From: a virus
Direction: 5' to 3' (one strand)
IMG/VR virus record: IMGVR_UViG_3300009093_000082
Location: 1 to 39,076 of that record
DNA length: 39,076 nt
This document shows, piece by piece, positions 8,193 to 15,282 of this stretch; position 1 is the first letter of the stretch, and each line of letters begins with the position of its first letter. The notes beneath the pieces were generated by a model. The model ran no database searches, had not been told where the DNA came from, and saw nothing but the letters and a program-made list of their open reading frames with translations. Both the position numbers and the translations under genes were made by a program.

Positions 8193-8221
8193 TTGACATC
8201 AATAAGCGCTTATTGTACTAT
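8193..8221 (+). promoter_or_regulatory. Promoter whose 17-bp spacer is a perfect palindrome
   Basis: TTGACA at 8193-8198 and TACTAT at 8216-8221 are separated by 17 bp, of which 8200-8215 is the perfect 16-bp palindrome CAATAAGCGCTTATTG. A dimeric repressor bound here would sit exactly between the two promoter boxes. It drives 8240-9123. Confidence 0.65.
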
Positions 8222-8239
8222 ATTGACATGGAGGACGTT

Positions 8240-8671
8240 ATGACAAACCTTGAAAAAGCTGCTGAGTGCGAACGCCGCGCTGCCGAGTCTTTTGAGCGTT
8301 GCGATACCGATGGTTTCCTGAGCCAGTGGGCCGATGGATTGAATGCCCGCAAGTATCGCCTTCAGGCTGATATTGATGCCAATGGCGGCATGTGGGATTT
8401 TCCGGCATTGTTTGATCTTTCCGGCAAAGAAGTTCCGGCTAAGCTTATTAGAGGTAAATATGGGTTAGTATGGTCACTCACCGATGCCGATGGTAAATTC
8501 ACCGGCCAGTTCGTAGCAGCCTTCCCGAAGCGCGAGGCCACAATGACGGCTAAGGGCTACCGGGAAGGCTCAGTATCGCGCCCAGCCATTGCCATAATCT
8601 CAGCCCCAAAGGGAGCACATGGCCTCTCCGGTGCATCGTCATGCACAGTAATCGCTGTGGAGAAAAAATGA
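8240..8671 (+). CDS. Hypothetical protein (143 aa)
   Basis: Start chosen at MTNLEKAAECERRAAESFER because GGAGG lies 5 bases upstream and the promoter at 8193 predicts transcription from about 8228. N-terminal helical region, then a beta-rich C-terminal half (KYGLVWSLTDADGKFTGQFV). The palindrome-controlled promoter suggests it is turned off in lysogeny. No family recognised. Confidence 0.65.
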   Translation: MTNLEKAAECERRAAESFERCDTDGFLSQWADGLNARKYRLQADIDANGGMWDFPALFDLSGKEVPAKLIRGKYGLVWSLTDADGKFTGQFVAAFPKREATMTAKGYREGSVSRPAIAIISAPKGAHGLSGASSCTVIAVEKK

Positions 8672-9123
8672 GCAAGAACCCTCACGCTGTTTCCCTCGGT
8701 CGCAAAGGCGGCAAGTCTACCTCAGAAGCCAAGAAAGCCGCCGTCCGCCAAAATGTTGCCAAAGCCAGAAAAGCTAAACAGGACAATCTCACAAGTGTTT
8801 GCGTCTGCGGTCATTACCGTGGCGATCATTCTTCCGGAAGCCTCACCGATTGCCAAAACAATTGCGGATGCCTGAATTTTAAAGCTGTACGCCATCAGAA
8901 ACGTGAAGCTGATGGCAAATATGCTTTTGACGGAAACCTTGAACGCCTATGCGTTTGCGGTCACACTCTAGGTCGCCATTGCGCTGGTAGTCCTGCCGAT
9001 TGCCTGTTCTACTCTTTGCCATCCCATGAACGTGAGGGCCAGCCGGGGGCCGATAAACCTGAGTGTGGCTGCCAGAAATTCAGAGAATCACGCGCCAAGA
9101 TTAACTCAAATCGTACGGCTTAG
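8668..9123 (+). CDS. Protein with two tandem CxCGH zinc modules
   Basis: 151 residues, ATGA-coupled to 8240. The first 40 residues are basic (GRKGGKSTSEAKKAAVRQNV) and could contact nucleic acid. Two repeats follow: VCVCGHYRGDHSSGSLTDC...CGCLNF and LCVCGHTLGRHCAGSPADC...CGCQKF, each with the ligand pattern C-x-C-x-x-x-x-x-x-H then C then C-x-C. The same module occurs once in the protein at 17731-18138. The duplication is visible directly; the function is unknown. The 3' end overlaps the convergent holin candidate by 23 bases. Confidence 0.65.
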   Translation: MSKNPHAVSLGRKGGKSTSEAKKAAVRQNVAKARKAKQDNLTSVCVCGHYRGDHSSGSLTDCQNNCGCLNFKAVRHQKREADGKYAFDGNLERLCVCGHTLGRHCAGSPADCLFYSLPSHEREGQPGADKPECGCQKFRESRAKINSNRTA

Positions 9124-9529
9124 AACCTGTTGCGGTTTTGCTCTGTGCCGCGCTCAGATTAAGCGCAGTGCTACCGGTGACAGGCACGGGCGCGTCCACC
9201 TTCGGCCCTTGTCCTAACACCGTCTGTAATGCCACTGGAGCAACATTCTGTACTGTTCCGTGTATTCCTGCCGAGCCCGCTGCCTGTATTCCTGCCAGCA
9301 ATACGACCATAAGCGTTCCCATTGAAAAGAATGAGTTTGGCGGGATGATTACCGCTGCACCGACAAGCGACATGGCCACATTCAGGACGATGGCCCATTT
9401 CCCCGTAAGCGCAGGAAAGGTCTTCTTGACTCCCTGCAACAGACCGTAAACCGCTGTCATTTCGCCCAGAATCTTACCAGCGGTTGCAGGGTCAAGGCTT
9501 ATTGCGGCTATGAGGTAAAGAGAGTGCAT
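9101..9529 (-). CDS. Membrane protein, putative holin
   Basis: 142 residues with hydrophobic segments at about 1-12, 44-62 (KWAIVLNVAMSLVGAAVIIP) and 68-85 (SMGTLMVVLLAGIQAAGSAG), then a polar Ala/Ser/Thr tail. Size and topology fit a class I/II holin, and it lies in the tail-side leftward unit, with a lipoprotein that could be a spanin 1 kb upstream. The M15 endolysin is at the far edge of the window. Another small phage membrane protein would look the same. Confidence 0.5.
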   Translation of the reverse strand: MHSLYLIAAISLDPATAGKILGEMTAVYGLLQGVKKTFPALTGKWAIVLNVAMSLVGAAVIIPPNSFFSMGTLMVVLLAGIQAAGSAGIHGTVQNVAPVALQTVLGQGPKVDAPVPVTGSTALNLSAAQSKTATGSKPYDLS

Positions 9530-9532
9530 TGC

Positions 9533-9691
9533 TTAACGTCCAAATTCGTACATTTTGCCGCCACAATCAGGTACAGGACAGCCTAGCGAACCCTCTCCAT
9601 CAACATCCGGTTCGCATTCTTTTACAGTACAGGTTGAACCACACGTAGAACAAAACATAGGCTCATCCCAAATTGACTTCAATTCAGCCAT
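9533..9691 (-). CDS. Zinc-ribbon miniprotein (52 aa)
   Basis: MAELKSIWDEPMFCSTCGST, then CTVKEC and CPVPDCGGKMYEF: paired cysteines of a zinc ribbon. Its ATG is one base after the upstream stop, and its stop is just before the holin candidate. Function unknown. Confidence 0.6.
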   Translation of the reverse strand: MAELKSIWDEPMFCSTCGSTCTVKECEPDVDGEGSLGCPVPDCGGKMYEFGR

Positions 9692-9692
9692 T

Positions 9693-9911
9693 TTAATCAG
9701 CGGCAAAGATGTCGAAATAGTATTCCTTGCCCATCTCGAATTGAGCGGCAGCGACAGCGTTTACCGTGTAAAAGGCGAATTGTCCGCCCGGAGTCGCATT
9801 AAAGAACTGCTTGTTTTCTTCACTGCCAGAATACACAGGGTTGAAAGTAATCTGTGACATTCCGGGCCGTGAATCCTTGTAACTGCATACCACTTTCACT
9901 CTTGTTGACAT
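9693..9911 (-). CDS. Conserved small phage protein (72 aa)
   Basis: MSTRVKVVCSYKDSRPGMSQ, then ITFNPVYSG..NKQFFNATPGGQFAFYTVNAVAAAQFEMGKEYYFDI. The pattern (F.P.Y....EN..F.NATP.G...F...N..A...F..G..YY) is one I recall as common among tailed phages without assigned function. All-beta with one helix. Part of the leftward tail-side unit. Confidence 0.65.
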   Translation of the reverse strand: MSTRVKVVCSYKDSRPGMSQITFNPVYSGSEENKQFFNATPGGQFAFYTVNAVAAAQFEMGKEYYFDIFAAD

Positions 9912-9934
9912 AAGACCATCCTTTACGTTTGGGT

Positions 9935-10156
9935 TTACAGTGCCGGGAGTCCTGCCGCCACGCGCTCAGCGTTCAATACGTCAATGGTTTCTTTGTCGAA
10001 CTGCTGCGCTGTTGCCTGAAGGCTTGCCACGTTATCAGCCACTACAGGGCCTAGCGTGTCAATTGAGCGAATCGCGTTCAAGTCTTCCACGCCGATTGCC
10101 GTAAGAGCGGCCAATAGTGCAGCCAGTTTTAATGCTACGTCAGTAGGTAATGCCAT
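9935..10156 (-). CDS. Small helical hypothetical protein (73 aa)
   Basis: MALPTDVALKLAALLAALTA followed by a second helical half ending AERVAAGLPAL. A strong GAGGAG Shine-Dalgarno lies 7 bases before the ATG, implying high expression. Ala-rich, probably a helical bundle. No family recognised. Confidence 0.6.
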   Translation of the reverse strand: MALPTDVALKLAALLAALTAIGVEDLNAIRSIDTLGPVVADNVASLQATAQQFDKETIDVLNAERVAAGLPAL

Positions 10157-10172
10157 GAAATTCTCCTCGTTC

Positions 10173-10379
10173 TTAAATATTCATCAGCGTTCTAAGTTCA
10201 TAGACGATGGCGACATTGGCCGCCTGCCACTTTTTCATGTAGGTAAGTTTGCCGTGCCCGCAGTTCATTGATTCTGGCGAACCACATTCATAGCAGGCTG
10301 AAATCATTTGATCGGGCATGGAATTCTTGTCGGCTTCGGCGGCTTCTCGATTGCGTAACTCTTGGGCTTCCCAAGTCAT
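10173..10379 (-). CDS. Small protein with Cys cluster (68 aa)
   Basis: Starts MTWEAQELRNREAAEADKNS; the ATG overlaps the TGA of the gene above. The centre reads CYECGSPESMNCGHG, a compact zinc-binding knuckle, followed by a helix. Function unknown. Confidence 0.6.
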   Translation of the reverse strand: MTWEAQELRNREAAEADKNSMPDQMISACYECGSPESMNCGHGKLTYMKKWQAANVAIVYELRTLMNI

Positions 10380-10543
10380 TTGTACTGGGCAAACCACTGC
10401 CGCGAAAGGAAAATCCACCCGCCATGCTGATGCTTATCCGTTCCCGTGTACCACCAGCGCAAACTTGGCTGCCCATACAAATGCTGGCCGCGAATATGGT
10501 TAAATGTTATGAGTTCAACAAGCCACACGATGAATGTTTTCAT
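10376..10543 (-). CDS. Small hypothetical protein (55 aa)
   Basis: MKTFIVWLVELITFNHIRGQ gives one hydrophobic N-terminal helix, then a Trp/His-rich soluble part (SLRWWYTGTDKHQHGGWIFL). The ATG overlaps the stop of the lipoprotein gene by 4 bases and the stop overlaps the next ATG. Possibly membrane anchored; position beside the lipoprotein suggests an envelope-related pair. Confidence 0.55.
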   Translation of the reverse strand: MKTFIVWLVELITFNHIRGQHLYGQPSLRWWYTGTDKHQHGGWIFLSRQWFAQYK

Positions 10544-11031
10544 TTCAGCACTCCCGCAGCGGTAAGCGTGGAACCAATTGAGTTTGCCAAAGTGATGATT
10601 GACTGAATCTCAGAAACGATTCTCTGCTGAGCAGTCGGATTCTTTACCCCTGCCGTTCCATCCGCTACCATGCTTGCGCCAATGTCGCCAATTTCCTTCA
10701 AAAGCCCTTTGATCTGTGCCGCATTCGCTGCAACAGGCTGAGCCAAAAGCGGAGTCAACTGCTCATGAATGCGCGTGATCTTGATTTGGCCAGCAGAGAG
10801 ACGGTCAAAATAGCTGGTTTCCAGGAGTCCGCTTTGGTGGGCCGCGACGAGTGCCTCACCGACTGCATGGTTATGCACGGAAATTTCCGCGTTAGAAGCG
10901 TTCGCGCTCTCTAGCTGTGTCACTGGAGCGGTTGGCGTACCGTCCGCGTTCGGCGTGCGGTGAAGTTTTGCGCAGCCCACCAGCATTACCATTGCCAGCA
11001 CACTTGCCAGATACTTTGATTTATTTCTCAT
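10540..11031 (-). CDS. Lipoprotein, possible spanin or envelope protein
   Basis: 163 residues from MRNKSKYLASVLAMVMLVGC: basic n-region, hydrophobic core and lipobox LVGC with Cys20, so a signal-peptidase-II lipoprotein. The mature part is helical and Ala/Gln-rich, ending in a helix with SIGSTLTAAG. AAGGAG precedes the start by 5 bases. In this lysis/tail-side unit it may act as an outer-membrane lysis spanin, but it lacks the Pro-rich signature of Rz1, so exclusion or adhesion roles are open. Confidence 0.7.
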   Translation of the reverse strand: MRNKSKYLASVLAMVMLVGCAKLHRTPNADGTPTAPVTQLESANASNAEISVHNHAVGEALVAAHQSGLLETSYFDRLSAGQIKITRIHEQLTPLLAQPVAANAAQIKGLLKEIGDIGASMVADGTAGVKNPTAQQRIVSEIQSIITLANSIGSTLTAAGVLK

Positions 11032-11345
11032 GAAATCTCCTTTACTTTCTAAAAGTTTCCGCAGGTTGAGCAGCAACCTCTCGCGTTATCTGCCATTCTT
11101 GGAACCCAGCCCCAATGTCGCCACAGCCTCAAGTTCAATGGGGCATGGTAAAAATTGGTTCTGCGCTTTCACGCCTGTGACCTTCTGGCCTTTCACACTT
11201 AGCGGCTTTCACCGCTCATTCCTATGGCGCGTTTTCCCCTCCAGCCTTGCGGCCTTTCATCACCAGCGCTTCCGGTGCGTAGCGTAGGGTACGGCTAACT
11301 GCCACAACCGTTATGTCTGCTTTTTGCGGAAAATCAAAATCTTTT
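11032..11345. other. Leader region with repeated CTTTCA motifs, no clear gene
   Basis: 314 bases between two leftward genes. Read on the minus strand it holds only very short frames (for example 36 codons from a GTG near 11196). CTTTCA occurs at 11166, 11190, 11206 and 11254, spacings 24, 16 and 48 (multiples of 8), and AGCGG-CTTTCA-CCGCT at 11201-11216 can form a hairpin. It may be a structured leader for the lipoprotein gene or decayed coding DNA. Confidence 0.35.
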
Positions 11346-11534
11346 TCACTGGCTCAACTCCGCTTTCTTCTGCTCCGTCATGCCCGAAAAGTCTGGCAAA
11401 TTCAGTGTTTTCTCCCGATTTACCGCGCCTGATGCCGTGTAGAAAACTGGCGGCGAGGGCTTAATTCCTGAATCGTTGCCAACATCCAAAAAGGATTCCA
11501 GTTCTTCGATAAATTCAGCGTCGGTAAACTTCAT
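11346..11534 (-). CDS. Small hypothetical protein (62 aa)
   Basis: MKFTDAEFIEELESFLDVGN, acidic N-terminal helix, then a Pro-rich middle and a short basic end. Follows the 67-aa gene by 21 bases in the NusG-headed unit. No family recognised. Confidence 0.5.
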   Translation of the reverse strand: MKFTDAEFIEELESFLDVGNDSGIKPSPPVFYTASGAVNREKTLNLPDFSGMTEQKKAELSQ

Positions 11535-11555
11535 TCTTCGTCTTTCGAATAGGAT

Positions 11556-11759
11556 TTATGCAGCATTCCCCAGCTTGCCGATTCCAACATTCCAAGCCGC
11601 ACAAACGTGTCTTCCGTATTGCTCACCCCAGCCGAAGCCGTCTGAATCCGCGCCGTTGTTGTCTTTCATGCGATAAATCACTACCACTTCGGCCATGTCG
11701 TCTGCCGTTTCCATTGCGCGGACAATCAAATCAGTGGCAGATTCTCTTAGCACGCTCAT
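11556..11759 (-). CDS. Small conserved-looking phage protein (67 aa)
   Basis: MSVLRESATDLIVRAMETAD, then DMAEVVVIYRMKDNNGADSDGFGWGE: helix, beta strand and acidic/Gly loop, with the YRMKDN.G.....G.. pattern I recall from small phage proteins of unknown role. Start fixed by the ATGA overlap with the NusG-like gene. Confidence 0.6.
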   Translation of the reverse strand: MSVLRESATDLIVRAMETADDMAEVVVIYRMKDNNGADSDGFGWGEQYGRHVCAAWNVGIGKLGNAA

Positions 11760-12292
11760 GCGCTCACCAGCTCCCCAAGCCCAATCTCCAAACTCATTGC
11801 CGCCCCGCGTGTTACCTGATAGCAGGTTGTGTTTGCGCTGAAAACCGTATTCAACATGATCTTGGCGCGCTGTTTCCCCGGTATCCGGCAATCAAACATT
11901 CCTTCCCAGCCATCGAAAGCGCCTGAAGTCACTCTCACGCGATCCCCGCGCTTAAATTGGCTCATGGTAAACTCTCTCGCCGCCACTCTATTCCTTATCT
12001 CCTCAATCACGCTTTCTGCCACTTCAGCCGGAGTCTTGCCGAATTGCACAACGCGCAAAACTCCATAGGCTGAATTGACGGATGAAAGGGAATTGAGAGA
12101 GAAATTGCCGAACAGATAGCCGGGGAAGAGAGGCTTAGATTCTATGCGCGGGCAGAGTATTTCAATGCCAATATTGGTGAGATTTTCGCAGGCGCGGTCT
12201 TCTTGAGAGGATTTCGAGCGGATTAGCCACCATTTTGGGCGATAGCTACCGCACATTTGCTCGTAAGCAGAGCTGTGGTTTGTCAGTCTCAA
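11756..12292 (-). CDS. NusG/RfaH-like transcription elongation factor
   Basis: 178 residues. Residues 20-105 match the NGN domain: KWWLIRSKSSQEDRACENL (strand and first helix), then PLFPGYLFGNF (the conserved F-P-G-Y-x-F strand) and GVLRVVQFG. Residues 112-150 are a KOW domain (FKRGDRVRVTSGAFDGWEGM). This is the architecture of NusG paralogues such as RfaH, LoaP and UpxY, which bind RNA polymerase and suppress termination in specific operons. It heads the leftward unit that leads into the holin candidate and small tail-side genes, so read-through of that unit is the natural inference. The start could also be the Met at residue 13. Confidence 0.85.
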   Translation of the reverse strand: MRLTNHSSAYEQMCGSYRPKWWLIRSKSSQEDRACENLTNIGIEILCPRIESKPLFPGYLFGNFSLNSLSSVNSAYGVLRVVQFGKTPAEVAESVIEEIRNRVAAREFTMSQFKRGDRVRVTSGAFDGWEGMFDCRIPGKQRAKIMLNTVFSANTTCYQVTRGAAMSLEIGLGELVSA

Positions 12293-12317
12293 TAGCCTCT
12301 TAGTCGCTTAACCCTCA

Positions 12318-12353
12318 AGGTGCGGAATCGAGATCGGGTCGGACTCCGCACCT
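12318..12353. promoter_or_regulatory. 9-bp inverted repeat in the NusG-like gene leader
   Basis: AGGTGCGGA (12318-12326) and TCCGCACCT (12345-12353) form a perfect stem with an 18-nt loop, 25 bases before the NusG-like start. There is no T-run on the minus side, so a leader hairpin or protein site is more likely than a terminator. Confidence 0.45.
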
Positions 12354-12382
12354 CGTTTTCAGTTCCGGGGAGCGATAGGCTA

Positions 12383-12413
12383 ACTATATGACTATTATGG
12401 GGGTACTCGTCAA
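12383..12413 (-). promoter_or_regulatory. Candidate promoter for the NusG-headed unit
   Basis: On the minus strand TTGACG (12413-12408) and TATAGT (12388-12383) with a 19-bp spacer. The spacer is longer than ideal, so it is weak or activator-dependent. It lies in the only sizeable gap (12293-12433) between the early operon and the NusG-like gene. Confidence 0.35.
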
Positions 12414-12433
12414 AAATAAAACCGCTAGCACTT

Positions 12434-12646
12434 TCACAGACTTTTAGACTTCATCATTCGCGGAGCCGCGAAGGTTATCATGTCGGAAACTACCTTATCT
12501 TTCGATAGTTTGCGGCCATTTTCATCATAGGAATTGAATTCCACTAGATCGTGTATTTCCTTAGGTACTCTAACGTTTAACTGCCGCATATTCTTAGAGT
12601 TGCAGTTAGTCCGGTACTTTCTTCGCGGTGGCACCTTTGGAGCCAT
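12434..12646 (-). CDS. Ribbon-helix-helix-like DNA-binding protein (70 aa)
   Basis: A basic N-terminal arm (MAPKVPPRRKYRTNC) precedes RQLNVRVPKEIHDLVEFNSY, the beta strand and first helix of an RHH fold, followed by a second helix KDKVVSDMITFAA. It is the last gene before the candidate promoter at 12383, making it a likely local regulator of the NusG-headed unit. The ATG lies one base after the upstream stop. Confidence 0.7.
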   Translation of the reverse strand: MAPKVPPRRKYRTNCNSKNMRQLNVRVPKEIHDLVEFNSYDENGRKLSKDKVVSDMITFAAPRMMKSKSL

Positions 12647-12647
12647 T

Positions 12648-13169
12648 CTATTTGCTCTCCGTGAAGATGCCGTTTGCTTCTTGGATCATGATGCGCCGAT
12701 AGGTCTGGGCATACTCGCGCATCTTGGCCAGAGTTTCTGAATCAATTCCTTGCCTGAGACTCTTAGCTATCCTGCCTATCATTCGGCTTTCGCTTCTGTT
12801 GGGGAGAGGCAATAGGCAAGGTTTACGCGGTTCTAGTTTGATTTCGCCCGCAGTCACCATCCGGTGATGCTCATGGCAGAGCCAACGCACATCCAAGGGG
12901 AAATCATAATCCTCATGGTGTTTCTCTGTCTCAGGGTCGCCGCAAACTTCACAGGGCTGCTTGGTAAGTTTTCCGCCGCGCTGATATGACGCGGCCAATG
13001 ATCTAGCTTTTTCGGTTTTCTTCCCCCAAGGGGTTTGACGCCACTGCTTACGATACTCAGAACGGGATAAACGTGTAGAATCTTCGGCGGGGCACGTGGC
13101 CGGAGTGGTGTTTGCGCACTGCTCTGGCCTGCCCGCAATTATCTCGCTATTTGCCTGAGAATTCAACAC
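12648..13169 (-). CDS. HNH-like zinc protein
   Basis: 173 residues. A CEVCGDPETEKHHEDYDFPL segment (93-112) and WLCHEHHRM (118-126) give a CxxC...HH...CxxHH cluster, typical of short phage proteins related to HNH/treble-clef nucleases (C-x-x-C...HH..Y..PL.V.WLC..HH). The core Asn of HNH is not obvious, so catalysis is uncertain. The first 60 residues are basic and low complexity and the real start could be further in. Confidence 0.7.
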   Translation of the reverse strand: MLNSQANSEIIAGRPEQCANTTPATCPAEDSTRLSRSEYRKQWRQTPWGKKTEKARSLAASYQRGGKLTKQPCEVCGDPETEKHHEDYDFPLDVRWLCHEHHRMVTAGEIKLEPRKPCLLPLPNRSESRMIGRIAKSLRQGIDSETLAKMREYAQTYRRIMIQEANGIFTESK

Positions 13170-13189
13170 TTTTCCGTGTTTCTATCGCC

Positions 13190-13462
13190 CTAGTTTTGGC
13201 TCCGCTTGGACATAATTTCCCCAAGCGTTTCACTCGCGGTCTTGTGAAACATAAATTCGTGCGCCCAATCCTGACGGTAGTCGCAATATGGGCAAATCCA
13301 TCCGTTCGGAGTTGCAAACAAAACTCCTTCGCCGTCAAGATGGTTAGCGTCTGTGCGATTACCGCTGCCACAAGTGAATGGGTGCATTCTGCCATTCGTC
13401 TGAAAGTGGTTAAGTGCATCAGCCTGTTCTTGTGTCCAGGGCTTTTCGATTGTGTCGCTCAT
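13190..13462 (-). CDS. Small zinc-finger phage protein (90 aa)
   Basis: MSDTIEKPWTQEQADALNHF leads into HPFTCGSGNR...L and WICPYCDYRQDWAHEFM: a four-Cys zinc ribbon of a kind common in phage early regions (HPFTCG....H..L......W.CP.C.Y.Q.WAH..M). Function unknown. The start is fixed by a 4-base overlap with the gene upstream. Confidence 0.7.
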   Translation of the reverse strand: MSDTIEKPWTQEQADALNHFQTNGRMHPFTCGSGNRTDANHLDGEGVLFATPNGWICPYCDYRQDWAHEFMFHKTASETLGEIMSKRSQN

Positions 13463-13737
13463 TTCCGCCCCTCCACCTGCGCGTCCCCGGCCAGACTTTC
13501 AAGAGCGTGCTTTGTTCCATCTCTCATCTCTTGCTGCACCATTCCTGTCGAAATAGTTTGCACAGCTTTATTCTTACTGTGTCTTGCCTTAGCGCCCTTC
13601 TTTCCAGCTTCCGACCGCTGCTTGCCTCGCCGCACAATCCATTGGTGCCACTCCCGTTTCTCTTTGGCAGTCATCGGAGAGCCAGAACGTATTTCTTCTA
13701 ACCGTGTCGGCATGATTGGACATGTACCAAATTTCAT
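13459..13737 (-). CDS. Basic hypothetical protein (92 aa)
   Basis: MKFGTCPIMPTRLEEIRSGS then a very basic middle (EWHQWIVRRGKQRSEAGKKG) suggesting nucleic-acid contact, and an acidic C-terminus. ATGA-coupled on both sides. A second in-frame Met at residue 22 is an alternative start. Confidence 0.6.
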   Translation of the reverse strand: MKFGTCPIMPTRLEEIRSGSPMTAKEKREWHQWIVRRGKQRSEAGKKGAKARHSKNKAVQTISTGMVQQEMRDGTKHALESLAGDAQVEGRK

Positions 13738-14090
13738 TTCTTCTCCGTTGGCGCGTCCCTGCGTGACTTAGCAATTTCATTCACCAGCCTGTCAAACCTT
13801 GAATCTGACACGCCATCGGGCTTAAGCAGATTGCCAGTACCGCCTTGTTCGTTGATCTGCGTCCAGATGTATTCGTGCAATCTTTCATCAGGCCACGGCT
13901 CAACCTTGGGCGCGGATGGCTCAGACAGGTTCTTTAAGCATCTGTTCGCGGTTAGGCAAGCTTCTTTCTGAGTACAATCTCCTTGGAATGGGAAATCACA
14001 GAGCTTCGCGGATGGCTCAGAGTGAAGCGAGATAGCCTCGCTGCTATTCTCCACTTGAAGCGAGTTCTGATCTCTTTTCAGGTCACTCAT
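13734..14090 (-). CDS. Hypothetical protein (118 aa)
   Basis: Begins MSDLKRDQNSLQVENSSEAI. A middle C-x6-C-x5-C-x6-C run (LCDFPFQGDCTQKEACLTANRC) may bind metal; the C-terminal half is helical. Its Shine-Dalgarno AAGGAG is supplied by the 3' end of the TnpB element immediately upstream. Confidence 0.6.
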   Translation of the reverse strand: MSDLKRDQNSLQVENSSEAISLHSEPSAKLCDFPFQGDCTQKEACLTANRCLKNLSEPSAPKVEPWPDERLHEYIWTQINEQGGTGNLLKPDGVSDSRFDRLVNEIAKSRRDAPTEKK

Positions 14091-14094
14091 GGAA

Positions 14095-15186
14095 TTAAAT
14101 CTCCTTAGTTACGATCTGACAGGCTCTTCCAGCCTGAAGTATGACCATTGCCGACACGACATCCCGCGATGCGGACAAACCGCACTCTGGGCATTTATGC
14201 CATCGGTCACTTAGTTTTTTGGATACAGATGCGCCGCAGATGCAGGTTTGCGAAGTACCCCTTGGATTGACTCGTACCAGCGTCCTACCAGCATCTGCCG
14301 CTTTGTAGGTAAGCATGTTTACGAATGCGGACCATCCTGCATCGTGGATTGATTTGGCCAGCCGGGATTGCGCCAGCCCTTTGACGTTCAAATCTTCAAC
14401 TGCAATTAGTTGGTTACGATTGACGATCTGCCGAGACAATTTGTGATGGAAGTCGCTACGCTGATTGCGAACCTTGACGTGATGCCGCGCCACCCGCGCT
14501 ACGGCCTTCGCCCTGCGCTTGCTGCCACGTTTACAGCGGGCAAGATGCCGCTGCGCTCTGCGGAGCTTCGCCTGGGCTTTACGGAAGAACTGCGGGGCTG
14601 GCACTTCTGTCCCATCAGACAAGGCCACAAAAGAGGAGAGGCCGACATCAATGCCACAATCTTTTGCGGAGGGCGGCAGCGGGTTTACCTTAATCTCGCA
14701 AACTATAACTACAAACCAGCGGTCGGCCTCGCGCTTGACCGTGGCCATTTTTATAGTCCCGTCAACGGCACGGTGTAGATTAATCTTTATAAGCGAAGGG
14801 CATCCCTGTAAGCGCAAGCGGTCACCGTAAACGCTGAAACCCTTGGTATGTTTCGGAAAGGTGATGCTGTCAAAGCGCCGGAGAGAACGGAATCGTGGGA
14901 AACCATAGCCGCGCCGGAACAGGGCAGAGTACGCACGATCCAAGCGCTTCAATATCTCTTCAGCGCAGTTGAAATTGGGTATCTTCAGCAGTCCTTGCGC
15001 TCTGAGGTCTTTCAGTTGGCGAGACTGCTCATAGAAGCTGACGCGTTTCCGGCAAGTCTTCCATGCGTCTCTGCGCTCTTGCAGCGCGTCATTGTACAGG
15101 TCACACGCTTCGCGGAGTTGGCCTGTGAGCCATTCGGCCTGCTCTTGATTGGGATAGAGGCGGTATTTTAGACTTCTAACGGGCAT
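14095..15186 (-). CDS. tnpB: TnpB RNA-guided nuclease, catalytic residues intact
   Basis: 363 residues from MPVRSLKYRLYPNQEQAEWL, chosen because GAGGG lies upstream; an in-frame extension to the shared left-end block exists. RuvC-I Asp180 (CGIDVGLSSF), RuvC-II Glu264 (IAVEDLNVKGL) and RuvC-III Asp342 (SASRDVVSAM) are all present, with a zinc ribbon C315/C317/C332/C335. Family knowledge: TnpB is guided by an omega RNA from the element's 3' end and cuts next to a short motif, helping the element persist. No tnpA is visible, so it depends on a transposase in trans or is domesticated by the phage. Confidence 0.92.
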   Translation of the reverse strand: MPVRSLKYRLYPNQEQAEWLTGQLREACDLYNDALQERRDAWKTCRKRVSFYEQSRQLKDLRAQGLLKIPNFNCAEEILKRLDRAYSALFRRGYGFPRFRSLRRFDSITFPKHTKGFSVYGDRLRLQGCPSLIKINLHRAVDGTIKMATVKREADRWFVVIVCEIKVNPLPPSAKDCGIDVGLSSFVALSDGTEVPAPQFFRKAQAKLRRAQRHLARCKRGSKRRAKAVARVARHHVKVRNQRSDFHHKLSRQIVNRNQLIAVEDLNVKGLAQSRLAKSIHDAGWSAFVNMLTYKAADAGRTLVRVNPRGTSQTCICGASVSKKLSDRWHKCPECGLSASRDVVSAMVILQAGRACQIVTKEI

Positions 15187-15271
15187 CGGCAGACCCTCAT
15201 CCGGTCTGTTGACATGGGCCGGGATCGTGTTCAAGCACTTTCCCGACCCGCCCATTATACCGAACTTTATG
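14095..15271 (-). mobile_element. TnpB-only IS200/IS605-type element 1
   Basis: A tnpB gene with no tnpA transposase beside it. A left-end block at 15240-15271 (minus strand includes TATAATGGGCGGG) matches that of the second element at 24 of 32 positions. Near the right end is a hairpin AGGCT-CTTCC-AGCCT (14121-14135), followed by AAGGAG. The exact ends, and any omega RNA, are inferred. It sits between two small operon genes without disrupting either. Confidence 0.6.
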
Positions 15272-15282
15272 CAGTTTTTCAC

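Noticed and set aside
12318-12353. Intrinsic terminator before the NusG-like gene
   Set aside because: The stem is good but the loop is 18 nt and no U-run follows on the minus strand; on the plus strand only TTTT after C-G, and no plus gene ends there.
13112-13771. A 219-codon plus-strand frame
   Set aside because: It runs antisense to three well-supported, coupled minus-strand genes and its composition (Ser/Leu/Phe/Cys-rich) is typical of a shadow frame.
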